Positions 33,530-41,421 of a stretch of 49,944 bases of DNA are shown here, piece after piece. The notes under the pieces are model-generated. The model was not told the origin of the DNA and made no database searches. It worked only from the letters and a program-made list of their open reading frames with translations. Position 1 is the stretch's first letter. Each line of letters begins with the position of its first letter. The stretch covers positions 1 to 49,944 of the forward strand of contig DATKUB010000065.1 in assembly GCA_035530875.1 (NCBI GenBank), read 5' to 3'. A program made the translations under genes and the position numbers. The stretch comes from JANXYY01 sp035530875. GTDB lineage: Bacteria > Actinomycetota > Actinomycetes > Nanopelagicales > Nanopelagicaceae.

Positions 33530-35107
33530 CTACTCAACTCCGATGAGTAGGGGGTACCACGCCTGGCCACCATCGTGAATTGCGATGACGAGATCGGGAA
33601 TCACAGATCTGGCAAACTGGGTCAACCGGTTGGCGAGATCATTGGTGGCATCGGCACCTGTTACCAGGGTGAGCAGGTCGCCGCCGCCCATCAACATGCG
33701 ATTCAAAACATTCTCAGCTACCTGAGCCAAATCAGAGCCAGCGACCATGATCTCGCCGTCGATGATCCCGATTGCATCCCCTTTGTCATAAGAAATTTGG
33801 CCAGACCGGTACTGATCTTTAGCAAAGGCCAACGTGGCGTGACGGGTGTGGCTCGCGGCGGAAGTCATGGCCACGACATCGTCATCAAAAGATCTAAGCG
33901 GATCATGCACGGCCATCGCCGCTAGGGCTTGAACTGTGGATCGGGTGGGGATTACCGCCACCCTGATACCAGAGTTTCGAATATCGGATACCGCCTCGTG
34001 CGCAGAGTGAAGTCCGTGCCGATCTTGCGGCAGCAGTACGACTTCGCTAGCACCAATCGTGGCCTGCCACCACTCTTGCGAGACGACCCGACGTGAATCA
34101 AAGGCCGAGATCACCATGGCGCCAACCCCGTGCATGATCTCGGCGATGCCGGCACCGTTTGCGACGGCAATGACTCGCCTGGTTGAAACACAGAATTCAG
34201 TTGCGCCACCAGGGTTAAGTGCGGTCACCTTGATTCGATTAGGCGTGCCAAGGGCGAGACCGGCTTCAATCGCAAGCCCAGGATCGTCGGTATGCACGTG
34301 AATATTCCAGAGTTCATCGCCCCCGACGACTAGGACGCTCTGGCCAAGGTCGGCCAACTTGTTTCGCAGAGAGTCAGCGAACTCGGTGCTGGTGTTTGGC
34401 AGCAGGTACATCACTTCGTAGGCGCCATCATTATTTGGAATCGGCGACCCGGCCCCTGTCGGTGCCAGGATCGTCGAGGCCGGCAACGGCTCGATTGGCT
34501 GGAGAGTCGGATCCATGGTGCCGGCCAGGGCCGCCAAAATTCGCTCCAGCGCATGTGCCCCAGCGTCGATGGTGCCGCTGGCGCTCGGGATTGGGGGCTC
34601 TACCGCGCTCTCAAGGGCTGCGGCTCGAGCCGCCGTCCAGGCGGCTGTGGCGGCCTGACGATCGTTCATCTGCTGGGTTATGGCCGCAGCGCCGGCGGCC
34701 ATGGCGGTCAAGATGGTGCCATTGACTGGTCTGGTCACCGCCCGTTGGGCGCTCAGATTGGCCTGAATTAAGCCCGCACCGAGACCTCGTTCTAGGCCAT
34801 CTGCCAAGCCTCGGAGGATTTCGCTCAGAATCACCCCGGAATTACCCCTGGCTTCGATCAGGGTTGCCCGGGCGACCTTTCTGGCCAGGCTGATAACTTC
34901 GCCATCTGCGCAATTGAGCGCTTCCGCGCCACTTTCTAGGGTGGCCAAGACATTGGCGCCAGTATCTCCGTCGGCCACCGGAAATAGGTTCTCGCTATCG
35001 AGGCGCACCTGAGCCCTGGCGACTAAATCGATGGCCAGCGCAAACCAGGTGCGGAAGGCAACCGAGTCAAAGTTCGGCTCCAAGCTGGGTTCGATCGGGG
35101 CGGGCAT
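33530..35107 (-). CDS. DAK2/FakA-like kinase (YloV family)
   Basis: 525 residues. The N-terminal DhaL-type domain (about 20-205) has FPVADGDTGANVLATL with the Asp residues that bind Mg-ATP, and EARGNSGVILSEILRGLADG. A middle region includes VVGGDELWNIHVHTDDPG, and the C-terminal part (about 300-525) is the DegV-like/DAK1_2 segment. Known: FakA of Staphylococcus is the kinase that, with FakB, phosphorylates exogenous fatty acids. Between rpmB and recG this gene is standard in Gram-positive bacteria. A FakB (DegV) gene is not in the window, so the substrate is inferred. Starts opposite rpmB. Confidence 0.9.
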   Translation of the reverse strand: MPAPIEPSLEPNFDSVAFRTWFALAIDLVARAQVRLDSENLFPVADGDTGANVLATLESGAEALNCADGEVISLARKVARATLIEARGNSGVILSEILRGLADGLERGLGAGLIQANLSAQRAVTRPVNGTILTAMAAGAAAITQQMNDRQAATAAWTAARAAALESAVEPPIPSASGTIDAGAHALERILAALAGTMDPTLQPIEPLPASTILAPTGAGSPIPNNDGAYEVMYLLPNTSTEFADSLRNKLADLGQSVLVVGGDELWNIHVHTDDPGLAIEAGLALGTPNRIKVTALNPGGATEFCVSTRRVIAVANGAGIAEIMHGVGAMVISAFDSRRVVSQEWWQATIGASEVVLLPQDRHGLHSAHEAVSDIRNSGIRVAVIPTRSTVQALAAMAVHDPLRSFDDDVVAMTSAASHTRHATLAFAKDQYRSGQISYDKGDAIGIIDGEIMVAGSDLAQVAENVLNRMLMGGGDLLTLVTGADATNDLANRLTQFARSVIPDLVIAIHDGGQAWYPLLIGVE

Positions 35108-35237
35108 AACCGTCAGATTACGTCAGGTTCACCACGATTTCCCCCCAGGCGCACGTGTCCGGTAATCTTTGCCAGGCTCCGTTAGAGACGGGCCGAGACC
35201 AACCGATCATTAACCAACTGATAATTAGGAGTACGCC

Positions 35238-35423
35238 GTGGCTGCCAACTGTGAGATCTGTGGCAAGGGCCCAAGCTTCGGCAACAGCATTTCCCACTCT
35301 CACCGACGTACTCGTCGTCGCTGGAACCCGAACATTCAGCGCGTGCGCGCCCTGGTCGGTGCTACCCCTAAGCGGATGAACGTCTGCACCTCGTGCCTCA
35401 AGGCTGGCAAAGTAAAGCGCTAG
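35238..35423 (+). CDS. rpmB: 50S ribosomal protein L28 (zinc-binding form)
   Basis: 61 residues from a GTG with AGGAG seven bases upstream. MAANCEICGKGPSFGN begins the protein and VCTSCLKAGKVKR ends it, giving two CxxC pairs of the C+ type; the centre SHSHRRTRRRWNPNIQ is canonical L28. It is transcribed away from the DAK-domain gene, the usual divergent arrangement. A short hairpin and a 40-bp repeat follow its stop. Confidence 0.97.
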   Translation: MAANCEICGKGPSFGNSISHSHRRTRRRWNPNIQRVRALVGATPKRMNVCTSCLKAGKVKR

Positions 35424-35434
35424 TCGCTTTTTCC
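35414..35434 (+). terminator. probable terminator of rpmB
   Basis: AAAGCG-ctagt-CGCTTTTT: a 6-bp stem around the stop codon followed by five Ts in all, before the GC-rich repeat. Stem is short, so efficiency is uncertain. Confidence 0.5.
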
Positions 35435-35475
35435 TGAGCGGCGGCCCGCCTCCCGTGAACGGCGGCTCCCCTCAC
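35435..35475 (+). repeat. dispersed 40-bp repeat, copy B
   Basis: Two ~21-bp monomers with the core GGCGGCCCGCC or GGCGGCTCCCC, each followed by TC and joined by ccgtgaac. It matches copy C (36056-36095) at 38 of 40 positions in the same orientation and copy A at 37 of 41. GGCGG-C-CCGCC is symmetric about its centre. B and C bracket the small lipoprotein gene. Confidence 0.8.
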
Positions 35476-35495
35476 TGCGGATCTGAGTAGAGCGA

Positions 35496-35918
35496 CTACG
35501 GGATGCTGCAGACCACCTGAACGCGCGGTGCCAGGTTCCCAATCTTGACGACGACTGGCCGCTCAGCGGCGCAAACCCTACTGCCTGCATCGATCAGAGG
35601 GCTGGAGCCGATCACGGTGTAGGTGCCGGGCAGCAAGGACACCTCGAACTGCCCCGAGTTGGGCACGGTCACCTGAATGGTGTTCTTGTCGGATGTGAAC
35701 ACGACGTGACCAGGAAGCGGCAGGTTGGCGGCTCCCACCGGACCACCCACACGGATCATCTCACCGTGCAGAGATACCCTTGCTGCGGAGTGGCCGCTCG
35801 CAGTCGGCACGCGGCTCCGTGCGGCGGAGTGGCCGCATGCGCTGAGCAGCGTGCCGACTGCGAGCGCCGCAACCAGGGCGCTGCACCTTTTGAACGGTCC
35901 TGAATTGATAGCAAACAC
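35496..35918 (-). CDS. small putative lipoprotein, unknown function
   Basis: 140 residues from the GTG at 35918 (GGAGG eight bases upstream); an open frame continues 32 codons up without ribosome site. A basic start and hydrophobic segment (ALVAALAVGTLLSAC) end in a lipobox-type LSAC, so the mature protein likely begins at Cys and is membrane-anchored outside. The mature part starts with GHSAAR, repeated 12 residues on, then a beta-rich domain (FEVSLLPGTYTVIGSSP) like carboxypeptidase-regulatory or surface folds. Two Cys near the C-terminus (SRVCAAER, VQVVCSIP) may pair. A 17-bp inverted repeat lies in the coding region. The gene is bracketed by two copies of a 40-bp repeat. I do not recognise the family. 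Confidence 0.7.
   Translation of the reverse strand: MFAINSGPFKRCSALVAALAVGTLLSACGHSAARSRVPTASGHSAARVSLHGEMIRVGGPVGAANLPLPGHVVFTSDKNTIQVTVPNSGQFEVSLLPGTYTVIGSSPLIDAGSRVCAAERPVVVKIGNLAPRVQVVCSIP
35795..35866. repeat. 17-bp inverted repeat inside the lipoprotein gene
   Basis: Arms CGCTCGCAGTCGGCACG (35795-35811) and CGTGCCGACTGCGAGCG (35850-35866) are perfect reverse complements around a 38-base loop. A direct repeat gcggagtggccgc also occurs (35785 and 35825). Both fall in the codons after the lipobox Cys. Could fold strongly in mRNA or be a remnant of a small inserted element. Confidence 0.9.
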
Positions 35919-36055
35919 GGTGTCCCCCTCCGCTGATGTCTCGACGCTACGCTTCACCGTGCTCGTCCAAACATCTGACGCACGTAACCTACTCCGGTTC
36001 CTAACCTTGATCATTAGGAAGCGCCGGAGGAGTTATCACACCGCAATCGTAGAGG

Positions 36056-36095
36056 GAGCGGCGGCCCGCCTCCCGTGAACGGCGGCCCGCCTCAC
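36056..36095 (+). repeat. dispersed 40-bp repeat, copy C
   Basis: Same two-monomer unit as copy B, differing at two positions, 13 bases beyond the ppk2 stop and upstream of the lipoprotein gene. Both monomers here carry the symmetric GGCGGCCCGCC core. Confidence 0.8.
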
Positions 36096-36108
36096 TTAAA
36101 ACCTTCAG

Positions 36109-36972
36109 TCAGAGTTCGCCTCTTATCGATTCCAATTCCGCAAGTCGTTCCGCGGTCGGTTTCGGGTACGCCAAATCAAGACCCTGGAACGAATCAAGAA
36201 CGATCTGAGAGACGATAAGGCGCGCATTCTCCTTATCGTCAGCCGGAACTACATACCAAGGCGCATGCGCTGTCGCAGTTGAACTTAAGCAATTTTCATA
36301 AGCCTTCCGGTACCGCCCCCAGTGCTCACGCTCTCTAATGTCAGCGGTGCCAAATTTCCAGTTCTTCTCTGGGATGTCGATGCGTTCGCGAAAACGATTG
36401 GCTTGTTCCTCTTTTGATAGGTGAAGAAAGATCTTGACAACCCGAGTTCCATTTCGGTACAGGTGTTCCTCAAAATCGGTAATGGACCGGTATCGATCAC
36501 TCCAGATTGTTTTCTCATCAACGAGTTCCTCGGGGATCCGCGCCGTCCGCAGAATTTCTGGATGGACGCGAACGATTAGCACTTCTTCGTAATACGAGCG
36601 GTTGAAAATTCCAATCTGTCCGCGCGACGGCAATTGCTTCGTGGTGCGCCAGAGAAAATCATGCTCTAACTCTTCGGGACTCGGCTCTTTGAAACTCGAC
36701 ACCGAGCAGCCCTGCGGATTCACCCCAGACATAACGTGGCGGATAGCGCCATCTTTGCCGCTGGCGTCCATGCCTTGAAAAATCAGCAGTAAGGAATAAG
36801 TGTCGGTTGCATATAAGAGACGTTGGAGTGAACTCAGGTCTGCCACCTGACTTTTCAGGATTTTCTTGTACTCATCGTTTGATCCAGCGAAGGGCCGCAC
36901 ACGGGTAGGGATTTCCTTTAGATCAACTTTTTTGCCGGGCTTGACCTTGAATTGGCCCGTTTCGATCTTCAT
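36109..36972 (-). CDS. ppk2: PPK2-family polyphosphate:nucleotide phosphotransferase
   Basis: 287 residues, single-domain PPK2. Walker A FQGMDASGKDGAIRHV (P-loop GMDASGKDG at 67-75), GIFNRSYYEEVLIVRVHP, and the lid DRYRSITDFEEHLYRNGTRV are typical. Known: PPK2 enzymes transfer phosphate between polyphosphate and nucleoside mono- or diphosphates; this form resembles the AMP/ADP- or NDP-acting single-domain type, but the exact class is not clear from the sequence alone. Its ATG overlaps the thiD stop by 4 bases, so it ends the thiL-thiD-ppk2 run. A direct link of polyphosphate to thiamine enzymes is not established. Confidence 0.93.
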   Translation of the reverse strand: MKIETGQFKVKPGKKVDLKEIPTRVRPFAGSNDEYKKILKSQVADLSSLQRLLYATDTYSLLLIFQGMDASGKDGAIRHVMSGVNPQGCSVSSFKEPSPEELEHDFLWRTTKQLPSRGQIGIFNRSYYEEVLIVRVHPEILRTARIPEELVDEKTIWSDRYRSITDFEEHLYRNGTRVVKIFLHLSKEEQANRFRERIDIPEKNWKFGTADIREREHWGRYRKAYENCLSSTATAHAPWYVVPADDKENARLIVSQIVLDSFQGLDLAYPKPTAERLAELESIRGEL

Positions 36973-37805
36973 CGTTGCTCCCTAGGTGTTCGCCAACCGT
37001 GATCGACCGGACCAATGCCGGAACCTAGCGCGAAGCCATCTTTGATCGCTCCGCTCACATACTCTTTTGCCCGGCCAACCGCTCTCGGAATATCAAGGCT
37101 TCCATCAAGCCCTACGCCTTCCGCGACCTGAATCGCCAGATAACTAGCGATCGCTGAAGCGAGAGTGCAACCGGTGCCATGCGTATGGCGGTTTTCAAAC
37201 CGCTCTGACTCAAATCGAAACTCTTCATCGCCATTGGTCAGAAGATCAATCGCCGGCCCATCTAGATGTCCACCTTTGACCAGTACCCACTTGGGGCCAT
37301 GCGCTAATAGCGCATCGGCTCCGTGGCGCATAGTTAAAACCGATGTCGCGGTCACGCCGGTCAACTGCGCTACTTCATGAAGATTCGGTGTGACTACCGT
37401 GGCCAACGGAAGCAGTTCCTTAAGCACCACCGAAATTGCGTTGGGCGCTAGCAATGAATCACCGTGCTTACTCACTCCAACTGGATCGACCACCACCGGG
37501 GTCGTGATCGACAACTGCTCCAATAACTTTGCAACGGTCGAAACCAGATCCGCAGACGCCAACATTCCGGTCTTAACTGCGTCAACACCTATGTCGTCGA
37601 CGACGGAATGAAATTGCGCTTCCACCGCCGCAGTAGGCAACTCCCAAACACCTTGTACCCCAATGGAGTTTTGGGCAGTGATGGCCGTAACAACGCTCAT
37701 CCCATGCACTCCACAGGCCAACATTGTTTTGAGATCCGCCTGAATACCGGCGCCACCACCACTGTCCGATCCGGCAATGGTGAGAACACGAGCGATTGGT
37801 GACAT
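36969..37805 (-). CDS. thiD: hydroxymethylpyrimidine/phosphomethylpyrimidine kinase
   Basis: 278 residues of the ribokinase fold. VLTIAGSDSGGGAGIQADLK is the ThiD N-terminal signature, DAVKTGMLAS follows, and HGTGCTLASAIASYLA is the anion-hole motif with the catalytic region. Known: ThiD phosphorylates HMP and HMP-P for thiamine synthesis. It follows thiL by 9 bases and overlaps ppk2 by 4. Other thiamine genes (thiC, thiE, thiG) are not in the window and no TPP riboswitch was recognised upstream. Confidence 0.95.
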   Translation of the reverse strand: MSPIARVLTIAGSDSGGGAGIQADLKTMLACGVHGMSVVTAITAQNSIGVQGVWELPTAAVEAQFHSVVDDIGVDAVKTGMLASADLVSTVAKLLEQLSITTPVVVDPVGVSKHGDSLLAPNAISVVLKELLPLATVVTPNLHEVAQLTGVTATSVLTMRHGADALLAHGPKWVLVKGGHLDGPAIDLLTNGDEEFRFESERFENRHTHGTGCTLASAIASYLAIQVAEGVGLDGSLDIPRAVGRAKEYVSGAIKDGFALGSGIGPVDHGWRTPREQR

Positions 37806-37814
37806 ACGGCGAGC

Positions 37815-38810
37815 CTAACTAGTGCTGCTTCTAGAGTGGCGAAGGTCAAAGTGATCGTGCCCACCAAGCCAGTGGCTTACGTCTATGCCAACAACTTCCA
37901 CGCCCGAACCCGAGACGACCTCGCCAATCACTCGCACGCCCCCCGGAAGAGGTGTCTCAGGATCAACCGTCGCCACGAATGCATGATCTTCGCCGCCGGC
38001 GAGGGCCCAGCGAAGTGGATCAACACTCAACATCGCGGCCGCATCTTGCAACGTCGAAAGATCCAACCGGGCGGGATCAATTCTGCCTTTCACTCCACTG
38101 GCTTGGCAGATATGGCCAAGATCGGCAATTAGGCCATCGCTCACATCACACATTGAATGGGCTCCGCTCGTAGCCAGATCAAGTGCGAGTTGGTAAACCA
38201 ACCGCGGCGTTCGATGCGCGCTTAGCAATTCTTCAAAGCGATCAGCGTCAGGAATGTTTGATGACTTCAAAAGCGTCAGACCCGCAGCAGATAACCCAGT
38301 GGTTGCTGCAAGAACAATTAAATCGCCGACCTTAGCCCCGCTCCGCAATACTGCAGCTCGTCCGTCGAGGGAGCCGAGTGCGGCAATGCTGATCACAATT
38401 TTCTCGCTGCGGGACATGTCACCACCGACGATGCTCGCGCCAACCTTCGCCGCTTCATCGCGCAGCCCCATCGCTAATTCGAGGGCCCATTCAGCTGGCA
38501 AGTTGGCCGGAACACCTAGTGCTACGAGTAGTGCGGTCGGCCGAGCTCCCTTGCACACTAGATCGGCAAGGTTTGCCGCCGCTACCTTCGCACCGATCTG
38601 CCTCGCACTTGACCAGTCACGTCGAAAGTGAATGTCTTCCACTGCCATATCCGTGGTTGCAACCACCAGACCATCGGAAGCTTTGATGATCGCCGCGTCA
38701 TCACCGGGGCCCAGCACGATGTCCGGGCCTTGCGGAAGGAGGCCCTTAATTTTGGCAATGAGTCCAAATTCACCCAATGAACCAATATCTTCGGTTGGCG
38801 GCCTCGTCAC
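37815..38810 (-). CDS. thiL: thiamine-monophosphate kinase
   Basis: 331 residues from the GTG at 38810 with GGAG seven bases upstream; a TTG five codons earlier sits on that site and is less likely. AIRS/PurM-type ATPase: LGPGDDAAIIKASDGLVV and TTDMAVEDIHFRRDW give the metal-binding acidic motifs, ANLADLVCKGARPTALLV follows, and CDVSDGLIADLGHI is in the C-terminal domain. Known: makes thiamine diphosphate from thiamine monophosphate and ATP. It heads thiL-thiD-ppk2 and is divergent to the RAM-domain gene. Confidence 0.94.
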   Translation of the reverse strand: MTRPPTEDIGSLGEFGLIAKIKGLLPQGPDIVLGPGDDAAIIKASDGLVVATTDMAVEDIHFRRDWSSARQIGAKVAAANLADLVCKGARPTALLVALGVPANLPAEWALELAMGLRDEAAKVGASIVGGDMSRSEKIVISIAALGSLDGRAAVLRSGAKVGDLIVLAATTGLSAAGLTLLKSSNIPDADRFEELLSAHRTPRLVYQLALDLATSGAHSMCDVSDGLIADLGHICQASGVKGRIDPARLDLSTLQDAAAMLSVDPLRWALAGGEDHAFVATVDPETPLPGGVRVIGEVVSGSGVEVVGIDVSHWLGGHDHFDLRHSRSSTS

Positions 38811-38849
38811 CGGAGGTCTCCACAAGGTACGGTCTGCTTATCAGCGATT

Positions 38850-38877
38850 TCAGATTGGAACTGCTTCTCAGATTGGA
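38850..38877. promoter_or_regulatory. 10-bp direct repeat upstream of the RAM-domain gene
   Basis: TCAGATTGGA occurs at 38850-38859 and again at 38868-38877, with 18 bases between starts. The second copy includes the GGAG that likely serves as ribosome site for the gene at 38883. May be a regulator site or a small duplication. Confidence 0.35.
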
Positions 38878-38882
38878 GACAT

Positions 38883-39125
38883 ATGCCTGAGTCGGTCCAC
38901 GCGTACATTCTCATCCAGACCGAGGTCGGAAAAGCTGCGTCTGTGGCTCTCGAAATTGCCGCAATCCCCGGTGTCACTCTCTCTGAGGATGTAACCGGCC
39001 CATACGATGTAATAGTCCGGGCTGAAGCAACTAGCGTTGATGAGCTTGGAAGATTCGTTGTCGCCAAAGTGCAAGCAGTTTCAGGCATCACGCGCACCCT
39101 GACCTGCCCGGTGGTACACCTCTAG
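38883..39125 (+). CDS. stand-alone Lrp/AsnC ligand-binding (RAM) domain protein
   Basis: 80 residues: only the RAM (ACT-like) domain, with VHAYILIQTEVGKAASVALE, GPYDVIVRAEA and the ending TRTLTCPVV, and no helix-turn-helix. GGAG lies 5 bases before the ATG. Known: stand-alone RAM proteins can bind amino acids and form oligomers, sometimes modulating full-length Lrp/AsnC regulators. This gene is a normal neighbour of thiL and ddl in actinobacteria. It converges on ddl with only 9 bases between stops. Confidence 0.9.
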   Translation: MPESVHAYILIQTEVGKAASVALEIAAIPGVTLSEDVTGPYDVIVRAEATSVDELGRFVVAKVQAVSGITRTLTCPVVHL

Positions 39126-39134
39126 CATTCGCAT

Positions 39135-40235
39135 TTAACGCAGAACCGAACGCCGTCGATGCAGGGCCAATTGGATCAACCGGTCGACTAGCGTCGAGTA
39201 ATCAACTCCACTGGCCGCCCACATACGGGGATACATTGAGGTCGGGGTGAAGCCTGGCATCGTATTTATTTCGTTGATGACTACTTGTTGATTGTCGTCA
39301 AGGAAAAAATCCACCCGCGCGAGACCTTCACAACCAAGAGCATTAAAGGCGACCAGGGTCTGTCGACGAATTTCGGCTTGAATTGGCTCAGGAAGATCGG
39401 CCGGTACATCTAGCACTGTGGCGTCGTCTAGATATTTGGCTTGAAAGTCATAGAACTCGTGATCGCCGATCACTCTTATCTCGGCCGGCAATGTGGTTTC
39501 AGCACCACCAGCAAGAGTTTCCAGCACTCCACATTCGATTTCGCGACCCGAAACAGCCTTTTCAATAATAAGGCGGGGATCGTGACGTTGTGCCTCGGTG
39601 ATGGCCGCAACCAGAGCAGATGACGATGTAACTTTTGAAATGCCTTTGCTTGAACCGGCTCGGGCGGGCTTAACAAAAACGGGGAAACCTAATTCGGCCG
39701 AAACTCGCTCCGTAACCTTCGCTGGATCATGCCGCCACTGCGCGTCTGTGACAACTAGGTAGGGCGTATTAACCAGACCCGATTGGGCAAAGAGCGCTTT
39801 CATAACAGGCTTATCCATCGCGGCTGCCGAGGCAAGAACCCCAGACCCAACGTATGCGATACCGGCCAATTCGCAGAGGCCCTGGATTGTTCCGTCCTCG
39901 CCATAAGGCCCATGAAGCAACGGGAAAAGCACGTCGAGATTGCCAATGGCTCTTGGGATCTGCCCCGGTTCGGTGATCATCAGGTTTTGCGTTGGATCGC
40001 CAGCGAGGACAACTTCCATTCCCCCGCCATCAATGCTTGGTAGGTCGCCAGACTCGAGCGCGTAGTGGATGGGATCGTCATTGGCCATCACCCAACGACC
40101 TTCGCGCGAAATGCCAATCGCAACGACGTCATATTTATCTCTGTCTATCACAGACAAGACGCTAGCCGCGGACAGACAAGAGATTCCGTGTTCGCTGCTG
40201 CGCCCGCCAAAAAGGAGCCCGACGCGAGGTGCCAT
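39135..40235 (-). CDS. ddl: D-alanine-D-alanine ligase
   Basis: 366 residues. The start is MAPRVGLLFGGRSSEHGISC, the VLFGGxSxEH motif of D-Ala ligases. The ATP-grasp centre includes PVFVKPARAGSSKGISKV and LIIEKAVSGREIECGVLE, and the C-terminal RVDFFLDDNQQVVINEINTM followed by PGFT closes the active site. Known: it joins two D-alanines for peptidoglycan. Its ATG is 45 bases from that of the divergent PLP enzyme, so both promoters must lie close together. Confidence 0.96.
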   Translation of the reverse strand: MAPRVGLLFGGRSSEHGISCLSAASVLSVIDRDKYDVVAIGISREGRWVMANDDPIHYALESGDLPSIDGGGMEVVLAGDPTQNLMITEPGQIPRAIGNLDVLFPLLHGPYGEDGTIQGLCELAGIAYVGSGVLASAAAMDKPVMKALFAQSGLVNTPYLVVTDAQWRHDPAKVTERVSAELGFPVFVKPARAGSSKGISKVTSSSALVAAITEAQRHDPRLIIEKAVSGREIECGVLETLAGGAETTLPAEIRVIGDHEFYDFQAKYLDDATVLDVPADLPEPIQAEIRRQTLVAFNALGCEGLARVDFFLDDNQQVVINEINTMPGFTPTSMYPRMWAASGVDYSTLVDRLIQLALHRRRSVLR

Positions 40236-40268
40236 GGCTCGACCTTACTAACTCAAGCGATACTTCAC

Positions 40269-40280
40269 TATTCTGTTGTC
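40269..40280 (+). promoter_or_regulatory. -10 element for a likely leaderless gene
   Basis: TATTCT (40269-40274) ends 6 bases before the ATG at 40281, with no ribosome site between. This is the layout of leaderless transcripts, which are frequent in actinobacteria. Confidence 0.45.
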
Positions 40281-41414
40281 ATGGTTCCCGAGAATCTCTC
40301 TGCAGATACGATCGCCGTCCACGCCGGAAGACCCGAACGCATTCCAGGATCACCGGTCAATCCACCCGTCTCCCTTTCATCCACCTACATCGCCGCGCGC
40401 GAAGGCGAGAAAGTCGAATACGCCTATGCGCGCGAAGACCATGAAACTGGCGTTGCCTTTGAAACGGCTCTCGGCGCCCTTGAAGGTGGCCATGCAGTTG
40501 CTTATGCATCTGGAATGGGGGCCATCTCAAGTGCCCTATCGCTCGTATCGCACGGTGGAGTAGTTGTCATTCCGCCGGTGGGTTATTCCGGAATGCTGGC
40601 CGCGACTCGCGCTCTGGCCGAATCCGCCCGAATTCAACTCCGGGTTGTAGACACCACCGATCTCGACCAATTGGCGAAGGCGCTCTATGGCGCAGAAATG
40701 CTCTGGCTTGAAACACCGGCCAACCCCACACTAGATATCACCGATCTGGCTCGAGCAAGCGATCTTGCTCACCAACACGGCGTAGTGGTCGTGGCTGACT
40801 CCACTTTTTCAACTCCAGTTCTCACTCGCCCGCTGGATTTCGGCGTAGATGTCGTTGTCCATTCGGTGACCAAGTGGATTGCCGGACACTCGGATCTCAT
40901 TCTCGGAGCTGCCGTTACTCGAGATGAACACCTCCTTGAAAGGCTAAGAACCAGCCGAGCCATCGGCGGAGCCACTACCGGTCCTTTCGAGGCCTGGCTC
41001 GCTTTACGCGGCCTACGCACCATGCCGCTTCGCGTTAGAGCTTCTTGCTCGAGCGCATTGGAACTGGCCACTCGACTTCAGTCCGCCTCAGGCATCTCGA
41101 CGGTGATTTATCCGGGCCTCGAATCGCATCCCGGACACGCGATCGCGAAAGCACAAATGTCTGGTGGATTCGGTGCGGTTCTATCGTTGACGATGAGCGG
41201 CGGCATTGAGGCGGCTCGCAAACTCTGCGACAACGTCGAGATTTTCACCCACGCGACCAGCGTCGGCGGCGTCGAATCCTTGATCGAGCGGCGAAAGCGT
41301 TGGCCGTTGGAGTCTGATCTAGTTCCCGATTCGCTAGTAAGAATTTCAGTCGGGATTGAAGATGTGGAGGATTTATGGGCCGATCTGGAACGGGCTCTGA
41401 AGCGCCTTACCTAA
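40281..41414 (+). CDS. Cys/Met-metabolism PLP enzyme (cystathionine gamma-synthase/lyase type)
   Basis: 377 residues from the ATG at 40281; the longer open frame upstream overlaps ddl and is unlikely. The family start is DTIAVHAGRPE, with PVSLSSTYIA, AYASGMGAIS, PANPTLDI and ADSTFSTPVLTRPLDFGVDV; the PLP lysine is in HSVTKWIAGHSD. Known: this fold covers cystathionine gamma-synthase, gamma-lyase, methionine gamma-lyase and O-acetylhomoserine sulfhydrylase. The sequence alone does not decide among them. It is rightward between divergent ddl and convergent gpsA, apparently inserted into an otherwise conserved order. Confidence 0.9.
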   Translation: MVPENLSADTIAVHAGRPERIPGSPVNPPVSLSSTYIAAREGEKVEYAYAREDHETGVAFETALGALEGGHAVAYASGMGAISSALSLVSHGGVVVIPPVGYSGMLAATRALAESARIQLRVVDTTDLDQLAKALYGAEMLWLETPANPTLDITDLARASDLAHQHGVVVVADSTFSTPVLTRPLDFGVDVVVHSVTKWIAGHSDLILGAAVTRDEHLLERLRTSRAIGGATTGPFEAWLALRGLRTMPLRVRASCSSALELATRLQSASGISTVIYPGLESHPGHAIAKAQMSGGFGAVLSLTMSGGIEAARKLCDNVEIFTHATSVGGVESLIERRKRWPLESDLVPDSLVRISVGIEDVEDLWADLERALKRLT

Positions 41415-41421
41415 CCGCTGG

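Noticed and set aside
37806..38882. TPP riboswitch upstream of thiL or thiD
   Set aside because: The short spacers lack the conserved CUGAGA and ACCUGA segments in a suitable order.
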